From: Glaciecola flavus | GTDB taxonomy: Bacteria; Pseudomonadota; Gammaproteobacteria; Enterobacterales; Alteromonadaceae | DNA: 64,000 bases | Direction of reading: 5' to 3' | Assembly: GCF_042646125.1 (NCBI RefSeq) | Contig: NZ_JBHRSW010000014.1 | Span: forward strand, 62,001 to 126,000 | Shown: one piece after another, positions 50,050-60,152 of the stretch | Layout of the letters: each line of letters starts with the position of its first letter | Numbering within the stretch: position 1 is the first letter of the stretch | Translations under genes and position numbers: made by a program | Notes under the pieces: generated by a model | Seen by the model: the letters and a program-made list of their open reading frames with translations, nothing else | Database searches by the model: none | What the model was told of the DNA's origin: nothing

Positions 50050-53000
50050 TTGTTTCCTTTGCGAATAACGCCAACAAACGTTCAACTAAATCGATACGCG
50101 TCAAAGCATCGGTTGATTTCTTATTGATTTTCAAGCGTTGAGGGCCGTCAAATCGATATTCGTTCGGCTTCTTTTGGATTAGTGCAATTAAGAAGCCTGG
50201 GTCAACTTTGGTGTCCGCGTCAAATTCAATCATACCACCGAGTTCAGTAAATTCTATCTTCTTTATACCAAGTGCAGCAGCTTGCAACTTAAAGCTTGTG
50301 ATCTTCACTAGGTTTTTGGTTGCTTGTGGCAGTAAACCAAAGCGATCGATGAGTTCAATTTGAAAATCGTCGATGTCATCTTGATGATGACAGTTTGCAA
50401 GTTTCTTATAAAGAGATAAACGGGTATTCACATCGCCAATGTAATCGTCAGGCAATAGTACGGGAATACGTAATTCAATTTCAGTTTGTTCGTGCATTGC
50501 ATCGTGTAAACTGGGTTCTTTCCCTTGCTTTAATGCTTCGACGGCATTCTCCAACATATCCATATACATTGAAAAACCGACAGAGTTAATCTGACCTGAT
50601 TGATCGTCGCCCAACAGTTCCCCAGCTCCTCGGATCTCCAAATCATGTGTAGCTAAAGCAAATCCCGCACCCAAACCTTCTAAAGATGCAATGGCTTCTA
50701 GACGTTTTGCCGCGTCTTTGGTCATTCTTCTTGGGTGAGGTGTGAGTAAATACGCATAAGCTTGGTGATGAGAACGACCAACTCGACCGCGCAGTTGATG
50801 CATTTGCGCCAGCCCGAGGTTATCTGCCCGATTCATAATAATGGTATTTGCCGTGGGTATATCGATGCCCGTCTCAATAATTGTTGAGCACACTAGTACA
50901 TTGTAGCGTTGATGATAAAAATCATTCATGACGCTTTCTAGTTCGCGTTCTCGCATTTGCCCGTGACCGATTGCAATGCGGGCTTCTGGGACGATCTCTT
51001 CGATATCAGCCGCTGTTTGTTCAATTGTTTTGACTTCGTTATGTAAAAAGTATACTTGTCCGCCGCGGAGTATTTCACGCATGATCGCTTCGCGTATGAC
51101 TTCGCTGTTTTTTTGCATAACAAAGGTTTTTATCGATAAGCGTTTTGCTGGTGGCGTCGCAATAATAGACAAGTCTCTCATGCCGCTCATTGCCATATTT
51201 AATGTTCTTGGAATAGGTGTAGCGGTTAAAGTGAGAATATCAACGTCTGCGCGCAGTGCTTTAAATTGTTCTTTTTGACGTACTCCAAAGCGGTGCTCCT
51301 CATCAATGATAACCAAGCCTAAGTCATTAAATTGGATATCTTTTGACAATAATTTATGGGTGCCGACGACAATATCAGTTTTTCCGCAGGCGATACTCTC
51401 TGCCACTTGCTTTTGCTCTTTGTTGCTAATAAAGCGAGACATCACACTTATCTTGAAAGGAAACTGAGAAAAGCGATCCTTAAAGTTATCAAAGTGTTGT
51501 TGCGCGAGCAGAGTGGTGGGCACTAAAATAGCCACTTGTTTGCCACAAGATGCCGCTATATAAGCGGCTCGCATGGCAACCTCGGTTTTGCCAAATCCCA
51601 CGTCGCCACAAACCAGTCTATCCATGGCGCGGTCGGCGGCCATATCTTGGATAACCGCATTGATAGCCTTGGCTTGATCCTCTGTTTCTGCATAAGGAAA
51701 ACTATTGGCAAAGCCTTCATAGTCCTGCCAATCCAGTGGGTATGCGAAACCAGGTTTAGCAGCGCGCTTGGCATAGATATCAAGTAGTTGAGCGGCGACA
51801 TCGCGTACTTTTTCTGCAGCCTTTTTCTTTTGTTTACTCCAGGTGTCATTACCTAAGTTATGTAGTGGCGCATTTTCCACATCTCCACCGCTGTAGCGGC
51901 TGATGAGATGCAAGGAAGACACAGGCACGTAGAGTTTTGCTTGCTTGGCGTATTCAATACTCAAAAATTCAGTTTTTATGCCGCCCGCATCAAGCGTTTG
52001 CATGCCAAGAAAACGCCCCACACCATGCTCCAAGTGCACGACTGGTGAGCCTTCAGACAGTTCTGCGAGATTTCGGATAATTGCACTTTCATCCACCTGT
52101 TTGGCACGTTTAGCGTTGCGACGCTTGCTTTGTTTGTGACCGAGTAGCTGTTTTTCTGTAATGATCAGGTGTTTAGACTCGGGATCATGACATATATAAC
52201 TGTCTTCAACACTGCCAATGGCGATACTGACGGGTTTATTAATAGTGCCAATAGACAGTTTTTCGATGCTATCTACGTTAATAATAGCCTTGTTTAATAT
52301 GTCGATTAAGGCTTCGCGGTGACCCGCCGATTCTGCCACAAAAATTACTGGCGTTTTACTATGTTTAGCCTCGTCAATAGTGGCTTGTACGGCTGAATAC
52401 GGATTGGTGGCTGTTGTATCAATGGCTATATCATCAATGGCACGCGTCTTAAAATCACAAAAGCCCTTTGATGACGTGCCTGTTTTTTCTGTAATGCTAA
52501 CGCGTGCGCGTTTTTTAAGTGCAGATAGCATAGAAATTGTATCGAGATACAAATCCTCAGGCGGAAGTAACGGGCGTGCTAAGTTAAATTGATATTGCTG
52601 GTATCGTTGCAATAAATCTTGCCAAAAGCGGTTGGCTGCTTGCTCAAGTTTGTCGTTTACGATAAGTAAACTATCACTGTGCAGATAGTCAAATAAGCTA
52701 GCTGTTTGGGCAAAAAACAAAGGTAAATAATATTCAATACCGCCTGGCATTGTCCCTCTGCTAACTTGATAAAAGACAGATTCTTGATCGCTGTTACTAG
52801 CATTGGGGAACTTTTCTAAATAAGCCGTTCTAAATTGGGTAATTGCCGTTTTGTCAGTTGGAAATTCGCGCGCTGGCAAAAGCCGAATTTCATTTATTTT
52901 ATCTACGCTCCTTTGTGAGCCCGTGTCGAAAAAGTGTATGGTATCAATTTCATCGTCAAATAAGTCAATTCTGAAAGGTTGTTCACTGCCCATTGGAAAT

Positions 53001-53548
53001 AAATCAATAATGGAGCCGCGAATACTAAACTCACTATGCGACATCACTTGGCTTACATGCAAGTAGCCGGATTTCTCTAGCGTGCGCCTAAATTCTGCTG
53101 GGTCTAATCTGTCTCCTACCTTCAGATACAAGAGGTGTTGCCCTACGTATTCTACAGGCGCTACCTTTTGCAGTAGTGTATTTACTGGTAATAAGAATAT
53201 GTTTGGCTCGTTTTTACTCAGCAAGTAAAGCGTTTCAAGACGCTTAGAGACAATGTCCTGATGTGGAGAAAATGCATCGTAGGGCAGCGTTTCCCAGTCA
53301 GGAAACAAATGCACGTCGATGCTTGTCGGACTATCTAAGAAAAACTTAATCTCTCGTTCGAGTTTGTAGGCTTGTGCCATGTCCTCTGTCACAATGATCA
53401 ATGAGCCAGAGTGTTGTTTGGCAGCCATTGCCATTGCCATCGCTGGACTGCTTCCACTTAAGTTAGACCAATGAATATGATCACCGCGCGAAGTCTTGCC
53501 AGAGTCTGTGGATGTAAAAACCGGGAGTCTAGGGTATGTTAAGCTCAT
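50042..53548 (-). CDS. mfd: transcription-repair coupling factor Mfd
   Basis: A protein of 1168 residues, close to the 1148 of E. coli. Mfd removes stalled RNA polymerase and recruits UvrA. In order: UvrB-homology region (about 1-330), RNA polymerase-interacting domain with VHLEHGVGRFLGM (about 500), translocase with Walker A GDVGFGKTEVAMR (near 650), DEEHRFG, TATPIPRTL and QLRGRVGRSHHQAYAYLL, and the C-terminal autoinhibitory domain. csiV overlaps its end. Confidence 0.98.
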   Translation of the reverse strand: MSLTYPRLPVFTSTDSGKTSRGDHIHWSNLSGSSPAMAMAMAAKQHSGSLIIVTEDMAQAYKLEREIKFFLDSPTSIDVHLFPDWETLPYDAFSPHQDIVSKRLETLYLLSKNEPNIFLLPVNTLLQKVAPVEYVGQHLLYLKVGDRLDPAEFRRTLEKSGYLHVSQVMSHSEFSIRGSIIDLFPMGSEQPFRIDLFDDEIDTIHFFDTGSQRSVDKINEIRLLPAREFPTDKTAITQFRTAYLEKFPNASNSDQESVFYQVSRGTMPGGIEYYLPLFFAQTASLFDYLHSDSLLIVNDKLEQAANRFWQDLLQRYQQYQFNLARPLLPPEDLYLDTISMLSALKKRARVSITEKTGTSSKGFCDFKTRAIDDIAIDTTATNPYSAVQATIDEAKHSKTPVIFVAESAGHREALIDILNKAIINVDSIEKLSIGTINKPVSIAIGSVEDSYICHDPESKHLIITEKQLLGHKQSKRRNAKRAKQVDESAIIRNLAELSEGSPVVHLEHGVGRFLGMQTLDAGGIKTEFLSIEYAKQAKLYVPVSSLHLISRYSGGDVENAPLHNLGNDTWSKQKKKAAEKVRDVAAQLLDIYAKRAAKPGFAYPLDWQDYEGFANSFPYAETEDQAKAINAVIQDMAADRAMDRLVCGDVGFGKTEVAMRAAYIAASCGKQVAILVPTTLLAQQHFDNFKDRFSQFPFKISVMSRFISNKEQKQVAESIACGKTDIVVGTHKLLSKDIQFNDLGLVIIDEEHRFGVRQKEQFKALRADVDILTLTATPIPRTLNMAMSGMRDLSIIATPPAKRLSIKTFVMQKNSEVIREAIMREILRGGQVYFLHNEVKTIEQTAADIEEIVPEARIAIGHGQMRERELESVMNDFYHQRYNVLVCSTIIETGIDIPTANTIIMNRADNLGLAQMHQLRGRVGRSHHQAYAYLLTPHPRRMTKDAAKRLEAIASLEGLGAGFALATHDLEIRGAGELLGDDQSGQINSVGFSMYMDMLENAVEALKQGKEPSLHDAMHEQTEIELRIPVLLPDDYIGDVNTRLSLYKKLANCHHQDDIDDFQIELIDRFGLLPQATKNLVKITSFKLQAAALGIKKIEFTELGGMIEFDADTKVDPGFLIALIQKKPNEYRFDGPQRLKINKKSTDALTRIDLVERLLALFAKETNG

Positions 53549-53557
53549 AAAGTGTGT

Positions 53558-54172
53558 TTATTTTTGTTCTTCACGTGTAGATTTTTGCTGACGCAACATT
53601 TTTGTTTGCAGATGTAAACTTGCTCTTACCAATAGTTCCTGATCTTGTTCTCTTATATGGGTAAAGTAATAGCTCGTCGCGTACTCTTCTTGAGTACTAT
53701 CCAGTGGCTCAGAATCGATCGATTCGGCAAGGCAATACACGGCTGCGGCCTCATCTTCTAAAAATAGTTTGACCACAACCGGCGTACCGTTTTCTACTAG
53801 AGTGTTGGTGTGGACTATCAAACCTCCGCCACCAAATTTATGTGATTTTGTGCGATAAGCAGGGTCGTCTTGCTCTTGCAGAATATACGACATCATTAAA
53901 TCCATTTTTTTTGCTTGTAACTGGAGGTAATTAACCAAGTCTTCAAATTTTTCGCCCATGTTTCGAAATGGCCTTAGCGCTTGTGCCTCGATCTCAGACA
54001 TTTCAGCCGCAATGCGAAAGACGTAGGGCATGGATTGCTCAAAGGTATGCATATCTTGGCTGGCTTGCTCTGGCGTAGCCGGCACAATGTTAATGGGTAA
54101 TGCGTGTTCCATTAAAAAATACGAACTAAATTGGGCTTGTTTTTCGGCAAGTGTGAGCAAGGAAAACTCCAT
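53558..54172 (-). CDS. PilZ-like protein upstream of mfd
   Basis: A protein of 204 residues. A helical N-terminal half (to about 105) is followed by a beta-rich C-terminal half with KFGGGGLIVHTNTLVENGTPVVVKLFL, which looks like a PilZ beta-barrel. The usual c-di-GMP motifs RxxxR and D/N-x-S-x-x-G are not clear; SHKFGGGGL stands where the second would be. It may bind c-di-GMP weakly or serve as a protein-interaction module. It ends nine bases before the mfd start, so it is probably in the same transcript. Moderate confidence in family. Confidence 0.6.
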   Translation of the reverse strand: MEFSLLTLAEKQAQFSSYFLMEHALPINIVPATPEQASQDMHTFEQSMPYVFRIAAEMSEIEAQALRPFRNMGEKFEDLVNYLQLQAKKMDLMMSYILQEQDDPAYRTKSHKFGGGGLIVHTNTLVENGTPVVVKLFLEDEAAAVYCLAESIDSEPLDSTQEEYATSYYFTHIREQDQELLVRASLHLQTKMLRQQKSTREEQK

Positions 54173-54342
54173 CTAATGATCGTTTTTTATCTAGCCTGAA
54201 ATTTTCGCATACAAAGGTAGCTAAATGATAGTAAACTTTAGATATTATTGGTGCTTAGCAAAAAATTATGCGAGCGATAGCCTCGGACAATTACAAATTG
54301 CAAAGGTCAAAAGGCACTAGGAAACGAATAGGTATATTTTTC

Positions 54343-55545
54343 ATGCTATTACCGCAGTTCATTGCGCTTCGATATGCGCGTTCTGGCAGCAAGCGAAGTT
54401 TTGTGGCTTTTATCAACCGTTTTTCGATTTTAGGAATTGCGCTTGGTATCGCCTCTTTGATTATTGTTTTGTCTGTTATGAATGGCTTAGAGTCGCAACT
54501 AAAAGCGCGTATTTTGGGAATTTTGCCTCATGCGGTGGTAGAGGCACCGCTTTCAAAAGTGAATATACTGGACACTGGGCAAGCTGATCTTGTCAAAATG
54601 GCAAGTTATCTAGAGCAAGAAGTCGTCGTGCAGTCTAGATCGCATATCAAAGGTGTGATTATGCAAGGTGTCGATTCCGCAGCAAATAAGGCGCACTCGA
54701 CCGTCGCTAATTCTATGGTGGCAGGTAGCTACGATAGCCTTCAAGCTAAGACTTTTAATCTTGTATTGAGTCGCACTCTCGCCAGACAACTGTCGGTCGG
54801 CATCGGACAAAAAGTCAGGCTTATCAGCCCGCAGACAAGCGTATATTCACCCTTTGGTCGCATACCCAGTCAGCGTTTGTTTACGGTGACTGGAATCTTT
54901 AATGTGGTCTCGGAAATGGATGATAAAGTGGTGTTGGTTCATTGGAAAGACGCAAGTAAATTACTCAGAACTCCTGCTTCTGATGAAGCAAACACGACTC
55001 GCTTATTTTTATCTGATCCCTTTTCTTTCGAGTCAGTTAAACGAAATTTAGATGATGCTGAGCTGGACTATTCGCTTTGGCGGGAGCGACAAGGTGCCTT
55101 GTTTGATGCCGTCAAAATGGAAAAGAACATGATGACGCTCATGCTCGGACTGGTTATTTTGGTGGCGGGTTTTAATGTCGTGTCTGCGTTGGTGATGGTT
55201 GTCGCCGAAAAGCGCGCAGATATTGCGATCTTACAAACTCAAGGTATGCAAACCAAGCATGTTACCCAAATTTTCATTCTCAACGGCGTGTTTAATGGCT
55301 GCGTGGGTGTGTTGGGCGGCTTGGTACTTGGCCTTGGTGGTGTGTTTATGTTGAATCCACTACTGGATTTAATGAATTCAGGCTTGGCTTTTGGCGAAAA
55401 CGGGCAGGGCTTGCCGATTGACATTAGGTGGCAACAAATATGCCTTATTCTGGGTGTGACAATTGGCCTGTGCGCACTTGCGTCCTTGTACCCAGCTAAA
55501 ATGGCTGCATCTGTGAGACCTGCAAATGGATTGCGGACAAGCTAG
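54343..55545 (+). CDS. lolC: lipoprotein-releasing ABC permease LolC/LolE family
   Basis: A protein of 400 residues from the ATG at 54343. Helix 1 at about 20-45 (FSILGIALGIASLIIVLSVMNG) is followed by a large periplasmic domain and three C-terminal helices, the MacB/FtsX layout; MNGLESQLKARILGILPHAV is the Lol signature. The first ATG at 54268 would add 25 basic residues not seen in the family. It should extract lipoproteins from the inner membrane with LolD. No lolD or lolE follows, which is unusual; they must be elsewhere. Divergent from the PilZ-mfd unit. Confidence 0.88.
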   Translation: MLLPQFIALRYARSGSKRSFVAFINRFSILGIALGIASLIIVLSVMNGLESQLKARILGILPHAVVEAPLSKVNILDTGQADLVKMASYLEQEVVVQSRSHIKGVIMQGVDSAANKAHSTVANSMVAGSYDSLQAKTFNLVLSRTLARQLSVGIGQKVRLISPQTSVYSPFGRIPSQRLFTVTGIFNVVSEMDDKVVLVHWKDASKLLRTPASDEANTTRLFLSDPFSFESVKRNLDDAELDYSLWRERQGALFDAVKMEKNMMTLMLGLVILVAGFNVVSALVMVVAEKRADIAILQTQGMQTKHVTQIFILNGVFNGCVGVLGGLVLGLGGVFMLNPLLDLMNSGLAFGENGQGLPIDIRWQQICLILGVTIGLCALASLYPAKMAASVRPANGLRTS

Positions 55546-55590
55546 GTGCTATACTCCACTCAATTATTTTTTGAAACCTAAAGGTTAAAT

Positions 55591-56154
55591 GTGAATAAAC
55601 GTTTCATCGATTCTGGCGCACTTTTGCGAGACTCATTCTTGGTCGCGGATAAAGTCTATCAAGATGGATTTAGGCCAGATTTTATTGTAGGTATCTGGCG
55701 GGGTGGTGCGCCAATCGGTATCGCAGTACAAGAGTATTTCGAATTTCGTAACGCGCCTACCGATCACATTGCAGTACGCACGTCTTCATATTACGGCATT
55801 AATCAACAATCAAAAGAGATCCGCGTGCATGGTTTGCACTATTTGGTGGAAAACGCTAACGCGGCAGACAAATTGTTAATTGTCGATGATGTTTTTGATT
55901 CGGGTCGCAGCATAGAAGCGTTGATTAATCAAATTCACGTATTAATGCGACTAAACGCGCCAAAGGAAATAAGGGTGGCGACACCTTGGTACAAACCACA
56001 AAATAATAAAACAACTATCACGCCTGATTACTTTGTCCATGAAAGTGATGAATGGTTAGTGTTTCCGCATGAATTATCGGGTTTAAGCGCCGAAGAGATT
56101 ATTAGTGGTAAAGCTGAACTTGCGCCGATCATGGATATATTGACAACAAAATAA
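55591..56154 (+). CDS. purine (hypoxanthine/xanthine-type) phosphoribosyltransferase
   Basis: A protein of 187 residues of the type I phosphoribosyltransferase fold. The PRPP loop is LLIVDDVFDSGRS (about 93-105), with VGIWRGGAPIG near 33 and VRTSSYYGI in the flexible loop. It salvages a purine base with PRPP; closeness to Hpt rather than Gpt is not certain. The start is GTG at 55591 after AAAGGTT. A palindrome follows that probably ends transcription. Confidence 0.82.
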   Translation: MNKRFIDSGALLRDSFLVADKVYQDGFRPDFIVGIWRGGAPIGIAVQEYFEFRNAPTDHIAVRTSSYYGINQQSKEIRVHGLHYLVENANAADKLLIVDDVFDSGRSIEALINQIHVLMRLNAPKEIRVATPWYKPQNNKTTITPDYFVHESDEWLVFPHELSGLSAEEIISGKAELAPIMDILTTK

Positions 56155-56178
56155 GCGAACCATTCCTTCAGATGATAT

Positions 56179-56210
56179 GGCGGGATTATTCTTTACAATA
56201 CAATCCCGCC
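56179..56210. terminator. palindrome between convergent genes
   Basis: GGCGGGATT and AATCCCGCC form a perfect 9-bp stem around a 14-base loop. It lies between the convergent phosphoribosyltransferase and membrane-protein genes. T-runs are poor on both sides, so termination strength is uncertain. Confidence 0.5.
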
Positions 56211-56265
56211 CCGTCACAAGGGAAGCCATCACAACAGTTTGTTAAAAGCCGATACAAGCCCCAAA

Positions 56266-56943
56266 CTACTTGCCGTCCAAATAAAATTTATCGCTAAATG
56301 TATACACCCATTCTGGTTTGTAAACGATCAAGCAAGTCATCAACATACCGTTGAAAAAGGCTTCTTGAAAAACTAGCAACACAATCATTTGCGTGTAATT
56401 GTAGGTAATCACATTCCATTCATAAAATCCGTCGATATAATAATACCCACTCAAACATCCCATTTTTAGTGCAATGGATAGGGCGCCGGCCAAAAAGCCG
56501 CATATAAAAATATAGATGAATAAATGCCGTTGCATTTTGTGAAAAGTCAGCATGTAAATACCATAGCTGACTGTAAGTGGCAGAATAACCCCAAATAGCC
56601 CATTCACACCAATTGTTTCATAAGACTCGTACCCTAAAACGGTGATCACAAGTAAAATACTTGTCGCGCTGATCAATGACCAGCGAAATCCCAAAATTAA
56701 GCACAGCGCCGTTAAGCCCAAAAAATGCATCACCAAACCATCGTGTATACTGACGCGAAATAACCAAAGGATAAATAATACAGTTGAGGCACCAAATAAG
56801 CGGTGTTGTAACTTTTTGTCATGTAATAAGCGTTGTAGCGACGTGTGTTTTATTACATAAGCACTGCAGAGTAGGTAAATGATAAGGCAGGTAAGTTGTA
56901 TTGCTGTCACTGGGACTCTCATGTGTCTTAAAATCATGAGCAT
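56266..56943 (-). CDS. CbiM-like integral membrane protein (COG3235)
   Basis: A protein of 225 residues with six or seven hydrophobic segments. SIHDGLVMHFLGLTALCLILGFRWSLI resembles the core of CbiM-type energy-coupling factor permeases, and the ending EAFFNGMLMTCLIVYKPEWV is typical of the COG3235 branch. That branch is commonly called an ECF transporter permease, but it lacks neighbouring CbiN, CbiQ or CbiO here and the metal-binding N-terminal Met-His-Ile of true CbiM. A metal-related role is therefore only a suggestion. Confidence 0.72.
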   Translation of the reverse strand: MLMILRHMRVPVTAIQLTCLIIYLLCSAYVIKHTSLQRLLHDKKLQHRLFGASTVLFILWLFRVSIHDGLVMHFLGLTALCLILGFRWSLISATSILLVITVLGYESYETIGVNGLFGVILPLTVSYGIYMLTFHKMQRHLFIYIFICGFLAGALSIALKMGCLSGYYYIDGFYEWNVITYNYTQMIVLLVFQEAFFNGMLMTCLIVYKPEWVYTFSDKFYLDGK

Positions 56944-57016
56944 TGTATCAAAGTTTCATCGCTTTATAATAAACGCAAGATAGAGAGCCTCCTGATAAGC
57001 GCATACAATTTTTTAA

Positions 57017-58735
57017 ATGACAGACTTTAGTGCAAAAAAACACTTTCCATACTTTTCTGATAATGCCAAGCAAGTGTATCTTGACAGCGCGGCGACAACA
57101 CAACGTTTGGGAGCAGTAATCGAAGTCACTCGGCAAGCGATGGCTGAAAACAATGCAACAGTGCATAGAGCCGCCTACAAAAAAGCGAGTGAAGCGACCG
57201 TTGCATACGAAAATGTGAGACAAAATGTGGCATCTTGGATAAATGCACGACAGGATGAAATTGTCTTTACCAGCGGGGCGACAGAAAGCCTTAATATGAT
57301 TGCTGCAGGCATACATGCACCTATGCTGAACGGCACAAAAATACTTGTTTGTGCGAGTGAGCATCATGCTAACTTATTACCTTGGCAGGCATTAGCTAGT
57401 CGTTTAGATTTGAGCATTGAGGTGCTGCCTCTGGAGCAAGATGGTGTGTTTTCTGAGGCGACATGGGAACGCTGGTCTACTTTGGTTACTCAAGATGTGT
57501 GCCTAATAGCGTGTGCACATGTCTCTAATGTTTTGGGGAATATTTATCCAGTTAAGGCCTTGTGCCAATTAGCCGAACAAAACCAAGCCCTAACCATTAT
57601 CGATGGTACACAAGCCCTTGCGCATTTATCGGTAGATGTGGCAGATATTGGTTGTGACTTTTATGTGTTTAGCGGCCATAAAATGTATGGGCCAACTGGA
57701 ACGGGTGTGCTATTCGGGCGCTATTCGTGTTTAACTGGTTTGCTGCCAAGCAAACTTGGTGGCGAAATGGTAAGTGCCGTCAGTTATGAGCGTTTTACGA
57801 CGCAAAATCCGCCCTTAAAGTTTGAGGCGGGGACACCTAATGTTTCTGGTGTCATAGCCTTGGGTGAAGCGCTTTACTTTTTGCGTGAACATATGACTCA
57901 GATTGTTCAGCACGAACGCACGTTATGCAAGCTCTTGATGAGTAGACTTAAAACGATTAAACACTTGCGTGTACTAGGTAACCCTCTACAACAACATGGG
58001 CATTCCACAAATGGCAATCCGCAAGATACCATTGGTATTGTTTCCTTTGTGCTTGAGCAGCAAGATAATCACAGTATTGTGCAACAACTTTGGCAAGAAG
58101 GAATAGCGCTTCGTTATGGACATCATTGCGCCATGCCATTGCTCCAGACTTTGTCAGTGGGTGCATGTATACGTGTATCTATCGGCGCATACACTGATGA
58201 ACAGGATATCTTACGTTTTGTTGAAACTCTGCAGCGAATACTGCGACAGAGTGAGGGCGATCTAGCCAGTATAGAAAATGATTCTTCTTATTCTGAACAA
58301 ACCAAGTGTGGCAAGGCATGTGGTACCCAATTGGATAAACCTATCATTGAACAGATTGTTAATATAGCTGAAGCGCGGGATTGGAGCACAAAGCATCGAG
58401 GCTTACTTCTGTTGAGCAAAATCCTGCCAATACTGCCAGAGGAGGAGCGAAATGCTAACAGCGAACTTCTTGGCTGCGAATCAGCTGTATGGTTAACAAA
58501 CGATTCTTTAGTCGGATGGCGGGCTTATTCAGACAGCAAGGTGATACGTGGCATACTCACATTGTTAATCACTTATAGCACTCATGAAGCGCTATTGGCG
58601 GAAGCTGTTGGTTTGCCGCCGAATAAACACAACCACAGCGAATTTTTAGATCAGCTAGGCTTATCGTCTTATTTTAGCGTCGGTCGCCGAGATGGCGTGA
58701 GCCAGATCATTAAGCGTTTGGCTAATCTCTCTTAA
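57017..58735 (+). CDS. cysteine desulfurase fused to a SufE-type sulfur acceptor
   Basis: A protein of 572 residues, longer than the roughly 400 of SufS/CsdA. Residues 1-405 are a type II desulfurase: PLP Lys222 in FSGHKMYGPTG and active Cys371 in RYGHHCAMPL. After a linker (about 410-435), residues about 440-570 are a SufE/CsdE domain with KHRGLLLLSKILPILP and the acceptor Cys487 in LLGCESAVWL. Desulfurase and acceptor are normally separate proteins that touch transiently; here the persulfide could pass within one chain. No suf genes are adjacent. The boundary is judged by eye, but both cysteines are unmistakable. Confidence 0.92.
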   Translation: MTDFSAKKHFPYFSDNAKQVYLDSAATTQRLGAVIEVTRQAMAENNATVHRAAYKKASEATVAYENVRQNVASWINARQDEIVFTSGATESLNMIAAGIHAPMLNGTKILVCASEHHANLLPWQALASRLDLSIEVLPLEQDGVFSEATWERWSTLVTQDVCLIACAHVSNVLGNIYPVKALCQLAEQNQALTIIDGTQALAHLSVDVADIGCDFYVFSGHKMYGPTGTGVLFGRYSCLTGLLPSKLGGEMVSAVSYERFTTQNPPLKFEAGTPNVSGVIALGEALYFLREHMTQIVQHERTLCKLLMSRLKTIKHLRVLGNPLQQHGHSTNGNPQDTIGIVSFVLEQQDNHSIVQQLWQEGIALRYGHHCAMPLLQTLSVGACIRVSIGAYTDEQDILRFVETLQRILRQSEGDLASIENDSSYSEQTKCGKACGTQLDKPIIEQIVNIAEARDWSTKHRGLLLLSKILPILPEEERNANSELLGCESAVWLTNDSLVGWRAYSDSKVIRGILTLLITYSTHEALLAEAVGLPPNKHNHSEFLDQLGLSSYFSVGRRDGVSQIIKRLANLS

Positions 58736-58778
58736 GGCACATATAGATATAATACAGAAAATGACGAATCCGCACTTC

Positions 58779-60101
58779 CTAGCCCTCGGGTTTTAGTTTG
58801 TTCTTAGCAATTATCCATTGACTCATGTATTTTGAGGCTTGCAGACCTTGTTGCATCGTCATGCCTTGAAGATAGTTTTGCATTCGCCTAGCGTCTAGAT
58901 TGTTTAGGTATTCATCTATTGTTTGTAAAAATTTTTGTTTGTTTATACTCGGCTGAAAGTGTTGAATATCTTGTGTTGTCGATAGCGAAGAGGCATGTTC
59001 CCATTGGCTTTGCTCGCTATAGAGACGCACAATCTCTTGTACCAGTACATCACTGTCGGCCGCAATTGCACCCGGCCATTCTGCAAGGTCGATACCTTCA
59101 GCACCTAAAGCTGTAGTCACAGAGGGCGTGCTACAGGCCATAGCGTCGAGTAATTTTCCTTTGACACCCGCACCAAATTGAAGAGGGGCTAAAAGTAAAC
59201 GAGCCCTAGATATATCATCAATATGATGCTCAGAATAACCCTTAATAAAAACCCCTTTGTCAGGCTTGTGTAGTTGTACAATTCTAGGAGGTGCATATTC
59301 TCCATAAACATGTAGTTGAATACTGGGGATACGCTTTCGCACTTGTGGCATGATATCTACTGCCAAGTGCTCTACTGCCTGCACATTAGGCTGATGCTTT
59401 AAGTTCCCTATCGTGATTAGGTTGTTGCGCTCAGCAAAAGAAAAAGGCCTTGTTGTAGGGCGTTCACGTATAAAAGGAATATGTACGATGTTTTGGCGTA
59501 AACCGTATTGTTGATTTAATACATCCGCTTCAAAAGAAGACAGTGTCAACGCCAAGTCACACCGAATGATACTCGCTAACTCTCGGTAAAATTGTGGCGT
59601 ATGCAAGTGGGCAAGGGCGGTGTCAGCAAATATGTCTCGACTCAGTGGATAGGTAATTTTACTTAGCTGTTGTTTATTTAAGCTGCACTTTGAGTGCTTG
59701 AGTCTCGCGTTTTCAGATTGTTTGAACAACACTTCTCTGCCGTACCTCAAAAAATGTAAATCTTCACAATCCAGCACCCTTAAACTATTTGGACACACCT
59801 TGGCCACTCGCCAAGCAAATTGCTCTTCACTTAAATAGCGATCAAATATCACGACGTCTGGCTTGACGGCCTCTATCAATTCGTCGAAACCGTCGTCATT
59901 CAATTTTATTTGCTGTACATTAATACCTAAGTTTTGCAAGTCGATGGAATGAGGGCTTTTTTCAGCCGCACACCAAAAATGGACGAGCCATTGGTTTTCT
60001 TGCATGCTGGTAATATAGCTAAGAATATTTTGTCCGGCAGCCGTAGTGTTCGGTTCTGGCCAAATGTATCCGATAAAAATTACGGTTTTTTGATGCGTCA
60101 T
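58779..60101 (-). CDS. glycosyltransferase (GT-B fold, family 4-like)
   Basis: A protein of 440 residues. The N-terminal half begins VIFIGYIWPEPNTTAAGQNI, the C-terminal half has NLITIGNLKHQPNVQAVEHL and RLLLAPLQFGAGVKGKLLDAMACSTPSVTT, the nucleotide-sugar binding pattern of GT4 enzymes, including Gly-Ala-Gly-x-Lys and a later Ala-x-Glu-Gly-Ile. The donor and acceptor are unknown. It stands alone between convergent suf-type and divergent panE-type genes, not in a capsule or LPS cluster. Confidence 0.8.
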   Translation of the reverse strand: MTHQKTVIFIGYIWPEPNTTAAGQNILSYITSMQENQWLVHFWCAAEKSPHSIDLQNLGINVQQIKLNDDGFDELIEAVKPDVVIFDRYLSEEQFAWRVAKVCPNSLRVLDCEDLHFLRYGREVLFKQSENARLKHSKCSLNKQQLSKITYPLSRDIFADTALAHLHTPQFYRELASIIRCDLALTLSSFEADVLNQQYGLRQNIVHIPFIRERPTTRPFSFAERNNLITIGNLKHQPNVQAVEHLAVDIMPQVRKRIPSIQLHVYGEYAPPRIVQLHKPDKGVFIKGYSEHHIDDISRARLLLAPLQFGAGVKGKLLDAMACSTPSVTTALGAEGIDLAEWPGAIAADSDVLVQEIVRLYSEQSQWEHASSLSTTQDIQHFQPSINKQKFLQTIDEYLNNLDARRMQNYLQGMTMQQGLQASKYMSQWIIAKNKLKPEG

Positions 60102-60152
60102 GGTTGTAGTCGAAGCTTAAGACGTCAGTGAGTTAATTGAGGTTGATTGCGT

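Noticed and set aside
50938..51849. Open frames on both strands inside mfd
   Set aside because: All overlap conserved helicase motifs of mfd and are chance frames.
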